Source of the DNA: an uncultured Granulosicoccaceae bacterium
Lineage (GTDB): Bacteria; Pseudomonadota; Gammaproteobacteria; Granulosicoccales; Granulosicoccaceae
Direction of reading: 5' to 3'
Length of the DNA stretch: 64,000 nt
NCBI GenBank assembly: GCA_937922675.1
Contig: CALAJN010000006.1
Coordinates: forward strand, 142,142-206,141
The position numbers and the translations under genes are program-made. The notes under the pieces are model-generated. The model saw only the letters and a list, made by a program, of their open reading frames with translations. It was not told the DNA's origin and ran no database searches. This document shows positions 30,110-39,503 of the stretch, piece after piece (within the stretch, counting starts at the first letter, position 1; each line of letters begins with the position of its first letter).

Positions 30110-31918
30110 TTAGCGCGCCGTATTTTCCGGGCGGCGCGAGCTGGCTCGCCCGGGCTTCTTTCTTTTCGGTGGCTTTGACCCACCGGCGTCATTTGCCACG
30201 ACGCCATCGCGTGACATGTCCAGCCGACGGCCCAGCACCCAGGCTTTTCTGAGATCACGCAATATGGGTTTGGGCATACCGATCGGCAGCTCGACTGTGC
30301 TGTGATCGTCATGGATCTGAATCTTGCCGATAAAGGCTGAGTCCATGTCCGCCTCGTTGGCTATTGCGCCGACCAGGTGCGTCGCCTTGACACCATGCTG
30401 GCTGCCGATCTCCACCCGGAATCGCTCCGTGGGGTGCGTCGTCGATTGGGGCTTTCGTTCCTTGCGCGAGGCGTGTTCCGGTCGCGATGGGCGTTTCGGG
30501 TCTGATGATCGTTCAGGGCGCGCCGCCTTCTCGGTGTGCGCCTTCGGTGTGTAGGCCTCTTCGCGGCGTGGCTTCTCTTTCGGCTTCTTGCCGCGTGAGT
30601 CAGGCTTGAGAAAGAGTGGTTGCTCGCCGAGAGTTTGTTGCGCAAGCGCTGCGGCAATTCTTGCCATTGGAACGTCGTTGGCCTCTGCATGCTGCTCGAG
30701 CACAGTCTCCAGTCGCCCGAGATGTGCTGTCTCTATCGTTGCATCGATTGAGGCGAGAAAGCGCTGCACACGCCGCTTGTTGATCGTATCGACATCGGGG
30801 AGTTGCATAGGCTCGATGCGCGTTTTGGTAACGCGTTCGATCATGCTGACAAGCCGTCGTTCACGGGGAGCGACAAACAGGATTGCTTCGCCACGTCGGC
30901 CAGCCCGGCCTGTTCTACCGATGCGGTGTACGTAGGCTTCGGCGTCAAAGGGTACGTCGAAGTTTACGACGTGGGTTATACGCTCGACGTCGAGGCCCCG
31001 AGCTACCACGTCTGTTGCTACCAGAATGTTTATCGCGCCACGCTTGAGCTTTTCGACCGTGCGTTCACGCTCGGCCTGGACCATGTCGCCGTTGATGGCA
31101 GCGGCGGCAAGTCCGCGTGTTTCAAGCGCGTCTGCGGTTTCCTGGGTTGCCGCACGCGTACGCACGAACACCAGTACGCCGTCGGTATCCTCAGCCTCGA
31201 GAATGCGTGTGAGCGCTTCCAGTTTGGACATGCCGCTGACTTGCCAGACCCGCTGACGAATGTCTTTGGCACGCTCTGCCTCTCGTTGAATATTGATCTC
31301 TTCAGGATTGTCCAGATGCTTTCGAGCAATCCTTCGAATGACTGACGGCATGGTGGCTGAAAACAGGGCCGTTTGGCGCGTGTCGGGTGTTTGCTCGAGA
31401 ATCCATTCAACATCGTCGATAAAACCCATGCGCAGCATCTCGTCGGCTTCATCGAGCACCAAGGTGCGCAGCGTGTCCAGTTTCAGATTGCCACGCTTGA
31501 GGTGATCCATCACCCGACCGGGAGTGCCGACGACAACCTGAGCCCCACGTTGCAGTGCGCGAATTTGTCGACTGTATTCCTGCCCCCCATATACCGCCAG
31601 AACGTGTACGCGTTTGAGGTCAGTTGCGAAGCCAGACAGGGCCTCGGCCACCTGAATGGCGAGTTCCCGAGTGGGGGTCAGGATGATGGCCTGCACGCCA
31701 CGCATGTCCGGGTCGACCCTGGCCAGAAGAGCCAAACCGAAGGCCGCCGTCTTGCCCGTACCTGTCGGGGCGTGCCCAACGAGATCACGACCATCGAGCA
31801 GCACAGGCAGAGCCGCCTGTTGTATGGGTGTGGGCTCGGTGTAGCCGAGCGCTCCTACCGTACGGGCCAGTACCTCGGGTACGCCCAAATCGGCAAATGT
31901 CGGGGATTGTTCAGTCAT
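30110..31918 (-). CDS. deaD: DEAD-box ATP-dependent RNA helicase, DeaD/CsdA-like
   Basis: 602 aa; PTGTGKTAAFG, VLDEADEML, SAT, HRIGRTGRAGRRG, C-terminal RNA-binding region FRVEIGSQHGVKATHLVGAIANEADMDSAFIGKI. Confidence 0.95.
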   Translation of the reverse strand: MTEQSPTFADLGVPEVLARTVGALGYTEPTPIQQAALPVLLDGRDLVGHAPTGTGKTAAFGLALLARVDPDMRGVQAIILTPTRELAIQVAEALSGFATDLKRVHVLAVYGGQEYSRQIRALQRGAQVVVGTPGRVMDHLKRGNLKLDTLRTLVLDEADEMLRMGFIDDVEWILEQTPDTRQTALFSATMPSVIRRIARKHLDNPEEINIQREAERAKDIRQRVWQVSGMSKLEALTRILEAEDTDGVLVFVRTRAATQETADALETRGLAAAAINGDMVQAERERTVEKLKRGAINILVATDVVARGLDVERITHVVNFDVPFDAEAYVHRIGRTGRAGRRGEAILFVAPRERRLVSMIERVTKTRIEPMQLPDVDTINKRRVQRFLASIDATIETAHLGRLETVLEQHAEANDVPMARIAAALAQQTLGEQPLFLKPDSRGKKPKEKPRREEAYTPKAHTEKAARPERSSDPKRPSRPEHASRKERKPQSTTHPTERFRVEIGSQHGVKATHLVGAIANEADMDSAFIGKIQIHDDHSTVELPIGMPKPILRDLRKAWVLGRRLDMSRDGVVANDAGGSKPPKRKKPGRASSRRPENTAR

Positions 31919-31982
31919 GGGCTGCTCGTGAAGTCAAAGGGCGAGCCCTCGTCTGGCCGCGGAGGATACCGCGCCAAGGGAT

Positions 31983-32684
31983 TCAGCGTCTGAGGATTAG
32001 CGCCCAGCGAGCGATGTTGACCACTTCAGCCAGCGCAGTTGCGACGTATGTCAAAGCGGCGGCGCGCAATACCTGGTGCACGGCCGGCAGATCTTCATCG
32101 GACACGTATTCACCTTCGGCGAGCACAGGCAAGGCCTTGGCAAAACTGGCGTCCCACTCCTCAGGCAACACGATCATGTAGGCCATAACCCCCGCCAGCT
32201 GCAACAACAAACTCAGCCCGATGATGGCGCCTACAGCGGCCGGTGAACGGGTCAGGAGGCCGAGCACCGGGAGCATCGTAAGCAGAAGGATACCGGCGCG
32301 TTTTAGCTGCATGGCAAGAGGAATCCAGTGTTTTCGCAGGCGCGAAATCGTCTCGTCACGCCCAAACTGAATCGCATGGCCGACCTCGTGAGCGGCGACC
32401 GCTACCGCGGCAATCGAGCGCCCGTCGTAGTGGCTTGGTGAGAGTCGAATAGCACGCGCCTGGGGGTCATAGTGATCGCGGCCGGGGTCTGTTTTCTCGA
32501 CCGTCACCCCGTTGCCGGGGCCGTCAAGCTCAAAGCGTTTGAGCAGGTGTCGCGCGAGTTCTGCACCGGTGCCGGGGAGGTCGGAACGCTCTTGTCCGTG
32601 ACGACGCAGCACATGCTTTATCCATATGCTGGGCGCGAACGCGAGGGCTGTGATGAGCACTCCTGCGACAACGAGCGCAATCAT
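31983..32684 (-). CDS. YugP-like membrane zinc metallopeptidase
   Basis: In-frame ATG 32684: MIALVVAGVLITALAFAP..., AAVAVAAHEVGHAIQF (HExGH); 4-bp overlap with upstream DUF423 gene. Confidence 0.87.
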   Translation of the reverse strand: MIALVVAGVLITALAFAPSIWIKHVLRRHGQERSDLPGTGAELARHLLKRFELDGPGNGVTVEKTDPGRDHYDPQARAIRLSPSHYDGRSIAAVAVAAHEVGHAIQFGRDETISRLRKHWIPLAMQLKRAGILLLTMLPVLGLLTRSPAAVGAIIGLSLLLQLAGVMAYMIVLPEEWDASFAKALPVLAEGEYVSDEDLPAVHQVLRAAALTYVATALAEVVNIARWALILRR

Positions 32685-33142
32685 TGTTTGGGCAGCGCCC
32701 CGGTGCCAATCGAGGTCAAGGCCTCGTGCGGGGCAGCCGGGCCGCTGTGCATCGTGAACGCTCCTATCGCCAGTGAGACCCAACCGACAACGAGCAACAC
32801 GCCTCCGATGGGAGTCACGGCACCTAGCCAGGTCATTCCCGTGAACGCCATGAGGTAGAGGCTGCCGGAGAAAATCACGGTGCCGGTGAGCAGAGCGAGG
32901 CCCGCTACGCGCAACGCTCGCCGTGCGCGGACAGTGACGTAACCCAAGGCGTCGCCGAGGCCAGCGATCAGCCCGCATATGAGCAAGGCGATGGCGTGGC
33001 GAGCGTGATACGTCACGGCAGTGTTATGCCAGCCGAGAGCACGCTCGCTTAGCGTACTTTGCAAGGCGTGAGCGGCAAAGGCACCACTGACGACGGACAA
33101 GGCGCCCAACAAAGCGCCCGAGACCAACAAGAATCGATTCAT
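32681..33142 (-). CDS. DUF423 family membrane protein
   Basis: 153 aa; GALSVVSGAFAAHALQSTLSERALGWHNTAVTYHARHAIALL ... GTVIFSGSLYLMAFTGMTWLGAVTPIGG. Confidence 0.9.
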   Translation of the reverse strand: MNRFLLVSGALLGALSVVSGAFAAHALQSTLSERALGWHNTAVTYHARHAIALLICGLIAGLGDALGYVTVRARRALRVAGLALLTGTVIFSGSLYLMAFTGMTWLGAVTPIGGVLLVVGWVSLAIGAFTMHSGPAAPHEALTSIGTGALPKQ

Positions 33143-33169
33143 GACTTCAGGATACGCAGGAATGTCTTG

Positions 33170-33350
33170 TTAGCCTGCGATGACTGTAAATATGATGCCA
33201 ATCACTACAAGTCCAATGCGTGTCAGATCCCGCCGGGTGGGGCGTCCGCTGAAGATCAGCCACGAAGTCAACACGGCGAGGACCAGCTCAATTGAACCTG
33301 CAGCCGTGAAGTAGGCAGCGCTGGCGAGGGTAAACCTGGAGCCAGTGGGT
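33170..33350 (-). pseudogene. Possible C-terminal remnant of an EamA/DMT-type transporter
   Basis: Manual minus-strand translation, in frame directly after the SDR stop: QPTGSRFTLASAAYFTAAGSIELVLAVLTSWLIFSGRPTRRDLTRIGLVVIGIIFTVIAG*; two hydrophobic helices typical of an EamA tail. Confidence 0.45.
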
Positions 33351-33352
33351 TG

Positions 33353-34126
33353 CTACAGGCAGACTGAAATTCCACCGTCAACGAACAAGGTGTGTCCGTT
33401 GACGAAACTTGCAGACTCCGAGGACAGAAAGATGCAGGCACCCACAAGCTCTGGCAATTGACCCCAACGCCTTGCCGGTGTTCGTTTTTCCAGCCAGGCG
33501 CTGAACTCGGGGTCTGCCACCAATGCAGCATTCAATGGCGTGTCGAAATAGCCCGGGGCTATGGCGTTGCATTGCAGGCCATGTGGGCCCCAGTCAGTTG
33601 CCATGCCCTTGGTCAAATTGGCTACAGCGCCCTTGGTGGCCGTGTAGGGGGCAATGCCGGGGCGAGCAAGCGCCGTCTGCACCGATGCAATATTGATGAT
33701 CTTGCCTGCACGGCGGACGATCATGTGCCGCGCGCAGGCTTGCCCTGCAATGAATACCGAGGAGATGTTGGTCTTGAGCAGTCGCTCGAACATCTCGGGG
33801 TCAAAGTCCTCAAGCGGTGTGCGGTGTTGCATGCCGGCATTGTTGACGAGAATATCGATCGGCCCTGTATCAGACTCGAATCCGTCAATGGCGGCAGCGG
33901 CCGCGCTGGCGTCGGTCACATCGAAGGCGAGCGCGTGCACGGTGGCTCCTGTATCGCGCAGTTTGGCGGCAGCACTGTCGAGCTTTGTGGTATCGCGCCC
34001 GTTCAACACAATGGCGGCTCCAGCACTTGCCAGGCCGTAGGCCAGTGCTTCACCTATACCCTGTGAGGAGCCGGTGATGAGGGCCGTTCGGCCGGAGAGG
34101 TCAAAAAGTTGGGTGGCATTGAACAC
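33353..34126 (-). CDS. SDR family oxidoreductase (gluconate 5-dehydrogenase-like)
   Basis: FDLSGRTALITGSSQGIGEALAYGLASAGA, NNAGMQHRTPLEDF, YTATKGAVANLTKGMA; start uncertain (GTG 34126 or ATG 34180). Confidence 0.9.
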   Translation of the reverse strand: MFNATQLFDLSGRTALITGSSQGIGEALAYGLASAGAAIVLNGRDTTKLDSAAAKLRDTGATVHALAFDVTDASAAAAAIDGFESDTGPIDILVNNAGMQHRTPLEDFDPEMFERLLKTNISSVFIAGQACARHMIVRRAGKIINIASVQTALARPGIAPYTATKGAVANLTKGMATDWGPHGLQCNAIAPGYFDTPLNAALVADPEFSAWLEKRTPARRWGQLPELVGACIFLSSESASFVNGHTLFVDGGISVCL

Positions 34127-34130
34127 GGTT

Positions 34131-34170
34131 GGTATGATTGTGAACGTTAACAGTGGGTGGTAATCATACC
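34131..34170. promoter_or_regulatory. Candidate operator: perfect 9-bp inverted repeat GGTATGATT-N22-AATCATACC in divergent promoter region
   Basis: Arms read directly at 34131-34139 and 34162-34170, between the SDR gene (-) and the idonate dehydrogenase gene (+). Confidence 0.55.
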
Positions 34171-34250
34171 CCCTCATCAATCAAAGGTCTGATCGAAGGC
34201 GATTGTTCGCTCTGGCCATTGCTCCAACCACTCACTAAAAGGAGAACCCG

Positions 34251-35282
34251 ATGCGCGCGGTAGTCATTCATGAGGCACTGGATCTACGGCTCGAGGATCG
34301 ACCGGTGGACAAACCGGGGCCCGGACAGGTTCAGGTGCGTATTGCCAGTGGCGGGGTCTGCGGGTCAGACCTGCATTATTATCAGCACGGAGGCTTTGGA
34401 CCGATCCAGGTCCGCGCCCCGATGATTCTCGGTCACGAAGTGTCAGGGCATGTATGCGCGCTGGGTGAGGGTGTTGACGCACTGTCAGTCGGTGACCTTG
34501 TCGCCGTATCCCCGTCGCGCCCCTGTGGTGACTGTCGCTACTGTGCTGAAGGTCTGCGTAATCACTGTCTGAACATGCGTTTTTACGGCTCGGCAATGCC
34601 CTGGCCACATATCGATGGTGCCTTTCGCGAAGTGCTCAACGCTGAAGTAGCCCAGTGCGTCCCGGCGCCTGGCATCTCGAGTGGAGAAGCAGCAATGGCG
34701 GAACCCTTTGCGGTGACACTGCATGCGACCGGGCAGGCTGGATCCATGCTTGGCAAACGCGTCCTGGTCACTGGTTGTGGCCCTATCGGCGTCTTGTCCA
34801 TCATCGCAGCGCGACGCGCAGGCGCTATAGAGATAGTGGCGACAGACCTTTCAGATAATGCGCTCGCTCACGCAGCAGCATCCGGTGCTGATCGCGCCTT
34901 CAACACGGCAAAAGAACCGGACGCTCTCGCGCACTACGGGTCAGACAAGGGTTACTTTGATGTGCTGTATGAGTGCTCGGGAGCGGCGCCTGCTCTGGTT
35001 GCAGGTATTGGCGCCTTGCGTCCTCGGGGGCATATCCTGCAGCTCGGACTCGGTGGTGACATGACGCTCCCGATGATGCAGATTACTGGCAAGGAGCTGC
35101 GCCTGTCCGGCTCGTTCCGCTTTCATGAGGAATTTGCAACGGCCGTACAATTGATGGTGAGCGGTCTGGTTGATCTCAAGCCTTTGATAACCCATACATT
35201 TGCGTTGGACGAGGCGGAGCAGGCTTTTACCCTTGCAGCGGATCGCTCGCAGGCGATGAAGACGCAGATCGCCTTCTCGTGA
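34251..35282 (+). CDS. idnD: Zinc-dependent medium-chain dehydrogenase, L-idonate 5-dehydrogenase-like
   Basis: 343 aa; SGGVCGSDLHYYQHGGFG, MILGHEVSGHV, CGDCRYCAEGLRNHC, VTGCGPIGVL. Confidence 0.87.
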   Translation: MRAVVIHEALDLRLEDRPVDKPGPGQVQVRIASGGVCGSDLHYYQHGGFGPIQVRAPMILGHEVSGHVCALGEGVDALSVGDLVAVSPSRPCGDCRYCAEGLRNHCLNMRFYGSAMPWPHIDGAFREVLNAEVAQCVPAPGISSGEAAMAEPFAVTLHATGQAGSMLGKRVLVTGCGPIGVLSIIAARRAGAIEIVATDLSDNALAHAAASGADRAFNTAKEPDALAHYGSDKGYFDVLYECSGAAPALVAGIGALRPRGHILQLGLGGDMTLPMMQITGKELRLSGSFRFHEEFATAVQLMVSGLVDLKPLITHTFALDEAEQAFTLAADRSQAMKTQIAFS

Positions 35283-35396
35283 GAATCCATGGCGTAAGGA
35301 TATGGGAGCATTGTTGCCAATCCTTTTTGATTGCTGCGTCCGGCTACAATGGCTACCGAACCATCTCTCATTCAATGAGCTAGCGAGGACACAAGG

Positions 35397-35858
35397 GTGC
35401 AAGAAGCTTGGACCGTATACCTTTCAGGCGAGATTCACACAGACTGGCGTGATCGCATCATGAGTGCGTCGAAGGAACGTGGCTTGCCGGTGCGCTTCGT
35501 GTCGGCTGTGACCAATCACCCGGCATCCGACGCAGCAGGTGATTGTCTCGGGCGCGACGAAACCGGCTTTTGGCGTGATCACACCTCCTCAGGTGTCAAC
35601 GCAATGCGCACGACGACGATGATCCGCAATTGCGACCTGGCGGTCATCCGCTTTGGTAGTGAGTACAAGCAATGGAACGCTGCATTTGATGCAGGTCAGT
35701 GCGCGGCGCTTGGTAAGCCTTATGTCACGCTTCACGATGCGGATATCATCCACCCGCTAAAAGAAGTGGATGGTCAGGCGATGGGTTGGGCGCAGACACC
35801 TGAGCAGGTCGTGGAAGTGCTGGCCTACGTGACCGGACCGGTGGATGCGTCGGCTTGA
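35397..35858 (+). CDS. YtoQ family protein
   Basis: 153 aa; TVYLSGEIHTDWRDRI ... ADIIHPLKEVDGQAMGWAQTPEQVVEVLAYV. Confidence 0.85.
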   Translation: MQEAWTVYLSGEIHTDWRDRIMSASKERGLPVRFVSAVTNHPASDAAGDCLGRDETGFWRDHTSSGVNAMRTTTMIRNCDLAVIRFGSEYKQWNAAFDAGQCAALGKPYVTLHDADIIHPLKEVDGQAMGWAQTPEQVVEVLAYVTGPVDASA

Positions 35859-35928
35859 TCGTCTGCACGGGTCACATCGAATTACCTTGAGTGACCCCGC
35901 TGGTTGATCTCCAGACCGCTATGGGGTT

Positions 35929-37332
35929 TTATCGGAAATAGCGGTCAGCAAAGTCGATGATGGATTCGGTTGAATCATCACCGACGATGTACAGCAACTC
36001 CACTGTGTCACTGAAATCCAGCTTGCACGTCTCTGTAATTACACCGCAGCTGGGTGGCAGGTATGCAAACGCTGCGTTCCAGGCAATCTGATCCCGGCTT
36101 GCACGGGCACGAGAAACAAATTCACTGGATTGCATTCTCAAGTCGGCACTGCCGTTGGCAATATTACCGTTGGGCACGTTTACATAGCTTGTGGTGTCGC
36201 GTACAAAAGCGATGTTCTCGGTTTGCCCTTCGTTGAAGCGCTCACTGTGTTGAACAACGTGTACACGCTTGAGATTCAGACCGGGAAAGCGAGAAGAGAG
36301 CCCGCGTAGAACAGCAGTGGTGAAGTCAGAAGGCCCACCTTCAGCCACCCAGACATCACCGCCATTCGCGAGTGTCTGGGCCCAGCGGTTGATGCTGGTT
36401 TCAACCGCTGACGCATTGTTGTTGTAGGCATCGAGTACCTGATCACTGAAAATGGTCTGGGCCAGGCCAACGCTTTCTTGCTGAAAGCGATTCAACAGGT
36501 CGTGACCGCAGGTTCCGTTGACAACAAGCGGTTCGGCCAAATCGAGAGTACGTACGACCGACAGTGCGGCGGCCATGGCCTGACCGTCGTCCGGATCCGG
36601 ACAGTTGTCGTAGTGCAAGACCAGAAGATCATCCCTACCGAGCCTGCCCACAGCGGCCTCTGTGTTGACGTCTGGTTCACTTGTATCCGTTGGTTCGTTA
36701 GTCGCCGTGTGTGCGTTGGGAGCTGTCGGTTCGCTGGTAGTAGTGGGTCCGTCGGTTTGTATTGTGCTTGAGCCAAATTCAATAGCGTTGGCCGAAACGG
36801 TAACGGAATTTGATATTTCGACAGCAGGCGCCGACGTACCGATAACCCCGGAGCTGCAGAGCCATCCGTCGGCGACGGGATCACAATCGCGTCTTGTGTA
36901 GCTACCACAGTGCTGCTCGAACAGCCGTCGAGCCTGTTTCAGGCTGCTCGCTGTGGGCGAATAGCAAAGACCTTCAGACGTCGCGGTCAACGGGCCAACT
37001 CGCGCGACTGCGGGGGCGCCCGCTCCTAATACACCCGCAGAGCACGTCCAGGCCTCGTCTATCAAATCACAGTCGCTTCGGGTGTCTCCCGGGCACTGTT
37101 CGGCGAATTGGTTCTTCGCTTCGCTGAGAGAAACGCCGGTCTCAACCCTGACAGCACAGGCTGTTTCCTGCGCTTGCGCTGAACTGAACTGGGGCAACCA
37201 TGCGGCTGCAAGCAGAAGGAGTCCAGACAGGTTTGCATGCATTGTGGCCATGTGCTTCCGGGATGCGTGGCGTGGTGAGGGATTTCTGTGTTCGTTCTGC
37301 GCTAGTGGTGTAACCGCTACGTTCACCAGCAC
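35929..37332 (-). CDS. Secreted protein: two tandem cysteine modules plus a C-terminal domain with nucleoside hydrolase-like features
   Basis: 467 aa; signal segment; duplicated C-x(n)-F..C..RxDCD..W.CSxGVxG modules; LLVLHYDNCPDPDDGQAMAAALS, VWVAEGGPSDFTTAVLRGL. Confidence 0.7.
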   Translation of the reverse strand: MLVNVAVTPLAQNEHRNPSPRHASRKHMATMHANLSGLLLLAAAWLPQFSSAQAQETACAVRVETGVSLSEAKNQFAEQCPGDTRSDCDLIDEAWTCSAGVLGAGAPAVARVGPLTATSEGLCYSPTASSLKQARRLFEQHCGSYTRRDCDPVADGWLCSSGVIGTSAPAVEISNSVTVSANAIEFGSSTIQTDGPTTTSEPTAPNAHTATNEPTDTSEPDVNTEAAVGRLGRDDLLVLHYDNCPDPDDGQAMAAALSVVRTLDLAEPLVVNGTCGHDLLNRFQQESVGLAQTIFSDQVLDAYNNNASAVETSINRWAQTLANGGDVWVAEGGPSDFTTAVLRGLSSRFPGLNLKRVHVVQHSERFNEGQTENIAFVRDTTSYVNVPNGNIANGSADLRMQSSEFVSRARASRDQIAWNAAFAYLPPSCGVITETCKLDFSDTVELLYIVGDDSTESIIDFADRYFR

Positions 37333-37482
37333 ACAGAGCGATGCGCGGGAGTCGCAGGCGTCAATATATCGGCTTTGGAGACGCTCCGCTGAATGCCGCA
37401 GTGCTCGGATGTAACGCCGATTTCAGTTGATGGCCTGTGCTGCCGATATCGCGAGTGCAACCAGAGGACAGGTAACAAGTTA

Positions 37483-39144
37483 ATGTTGGGAAGAACCATA
37501 GCGAGGCTAGCGTGGGCTGCCTGTGCCTCCAGTATGTTGTGGAATGTGGGTCACACCTTTGCGGCTGAAGTTCGTCAAACCGACGACTACGTAGCAGTCA
37601 TTGTCGAGGCTGAAGAATTCGACGACAAGGATGATCGATGGGTGCTCACCGGACCCAGTACCCCGGCACAGGAACTGGACCCTGATCCCAACCATTCGGC
37701 AACCGCTGTCGGGCAGTTCTATCTTGAATTGCTACCCGATTCCCGAGTGACACACGAGGATCCCTTTCCCACCGAGCCTGAGTTACGCAGCTTTTGGGGA
37801 GAGGGGCAAGTAGCCCCTCGCATCAACTACACCGTAAATTTCCCGGAAGCGGGTCGCTACCATGTACATGTACGAGGCTTGTCGACCGGCACTGAGGACA
37901 ATGGATTGCATATCGGCCTGAACGGCACTTTTCCAGACTCCGGACAGAAGGTGCAACTGTGTTCTGCTGGAAGAGGCTGGTGGTGGACCAGCAGGCAACG
38001 TGAGTCCGGCGGTGCCGGGTCCTGTGGCACAGATTTTACGGTGTGGATCGATGTCGAGAACCCAGGCCTCCAGACGCTGAATGTTTCCCCGCGTGAAGAC
38101 GGATTCGAGCTGGATCGTCTCATGCTGATCAAGGATACTTCAGCGGGAACGAGGCGGTGCAATGCGACCGGAGAAGACTCGATCAGGTGCGTCAACGGTG
38201 CGATCCCGTCAGCCGACGGCGATGTCAATATCGTTACCGAGTTGAGCGCAAGCGCTGAAGGGATTGCTCTCGGTGACAGTGTGATCCTTGATGTGTCTGT
38301 GCGAAACGAGGACAACTTTGACACGGCAACCGGTGTAGAGCTGACACTGGGCGATTTTCTCGAGACTGATTGGGCGCTCGTGAATGCAGATGAACGGTGC
38401 ACCTACGATGACTCAGCGTTGACGTGTGACCTGGGTGACATGGAGCCCTCCGAGTCTGGGCATTCCGTTGATCTCTCCTTCGAGCTCCAGAGTCTCACCG
38501 AAGGCCTGACCGAGTTCACAGTCGTTGTCGGGACCAATGAGGTGGATACTGATCCGACTGGCGCAAGCGATGCGGCACGTGTCGACGTGCGAGACCCTGC
38601 CACGCAACTCGACGTCCAGGGTGACGAACTGTTCGCGCTCGACTTCGGCGAATCTGCCGTCATGAGCTTCCTTGTTTCCAATATCGGGGATGACGATGCC
38701 GCGGATGTGGTGGTCAATCTCGATCTTGCCGACGCGCTAGAGCTGATAACGCTGCCTGCAGCCTGCTCGCAAGATCAACAAACGCTCGTGTGTGAGTTTG
38801 ACAATGTCAGGGTGGGGCGCAGTGCTGAGCTGGCAGTGACGGTCAATGCGGCCGCGAGTGGCGTCGATGTTTCAAGTTTCAGTGCCTCGGCGGCGAATGC
38901 GGCCGAAGTGCAGTCCACGCTGACCTCAATCATTGCCGCTGAGCCTGAACCTGAGCCAGAAGTGGCGCCAGAGCCGGATGCACAAAATCCGGAAGACGGC
39001 GTTGACAGCGTTGACAGCGTTGACAGTGTTGAGACGCCAGCGGCCAAGCGCTCAGGCTCCGGTGCTATCGGCGGTATGCTTGTGGCGCTTCTCGGCGGTG
39101 CGTTGCTGCGCCGCCGGAGGACGCCGGCGACCGTGACGCCATAG
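37483..39144 (+). CDS. Secreted/surface protein with CBM-like domain, DUF11/CARDB-like repeats and C-terminal sorting-type tail
   Basis: In-frame ATG 37483; VIVEAEEFDDKDDRWVL ... GRYHVHVRGLS; repeats of D-x-V-x-L-x-V-x-N; tail RSGSGAIGGMLVALLGGALLRRRRTPATVTP. Confidence 0.7.
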   Translation: MLGRTIARLAWAACASSMLWNVGHTFAAEVRQTDDYVAVIVEAEEFDDKDDRWVLTGPSTPAQELDPDPNHSATAVGQFYLELLPDSRVTHEDPFPTEPELRSFWGEGQVAPRINYTVNFPEAGRYHVHVRGLSTGTEDNGLHIGLNGTFPDSGQKVQLCSAGRGWWWTSRQRESGGAGSCGTDFTVWIDVENPGLQTLNVSPREDGFELDRLMLIKDTSAGTRRCNATGEDSIRCVNGAIPSADGDVNIVTELSASAEGIALGDSVILDVSVRNEDNFDTATGVELTLGDFLETDWALVNADERCTYDDSALTCDLGDMEPSESGHSVDLSFELQSLTEGLTEFTVVVGTNEVDTDPTGASDAARVDVRDPATQLDVQGDELFALDFGESAVMSFLVSNIGDDDAADVVVNLDLADALELITLPAACSQDQQTLVCEFDNVRVGRSAELAVTVNAAASGVDVSSFSASAANAAEVQSTLTSIIAAEPEPEPEVAPEPDAQNPEDGVDSVDSVDSVETPAAKRSGSGAIGGMLVALLGGALLRRRRTPATVTP

Positions 39145-39171
39145 CGGCGAGGGCAGCAGAGGGGTAGGGAA

Positions 39172-39245
<74 letters not shown>

Positions 39246-39503
39246 CTGCCCGAGAAGTCTACCGCAAAGCAGTTGCTTGGGCGATTGTGGATCGTGAGCG
39301 CGCTTTGTCGGTATCCAACCTGCCAGATACAAGTCATTCGACCTTTGGGCACCAACGGGCTTTACCCTTGAGGATGACAGCTCAATTCGGCCAGCTCGTT
39401 CTCACTTGACCGCAGTACACGACCGTAGCAAGGCAACAACGCTCGTCTGCGTGTCGATCGCCGCCGGAACCTGTCAACATCAATACAGAGTGCACGTATC
39501 GGT

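Noticed and set aside
31983-32978. 331-aa version of the zinc metallopeptidase
   Set aside because: The first 98 residues are Arg/His-rich antisense-like sequence overlapping DUF423; the in-frame ATG at 32684 gives a normal N-terminal TM helix.
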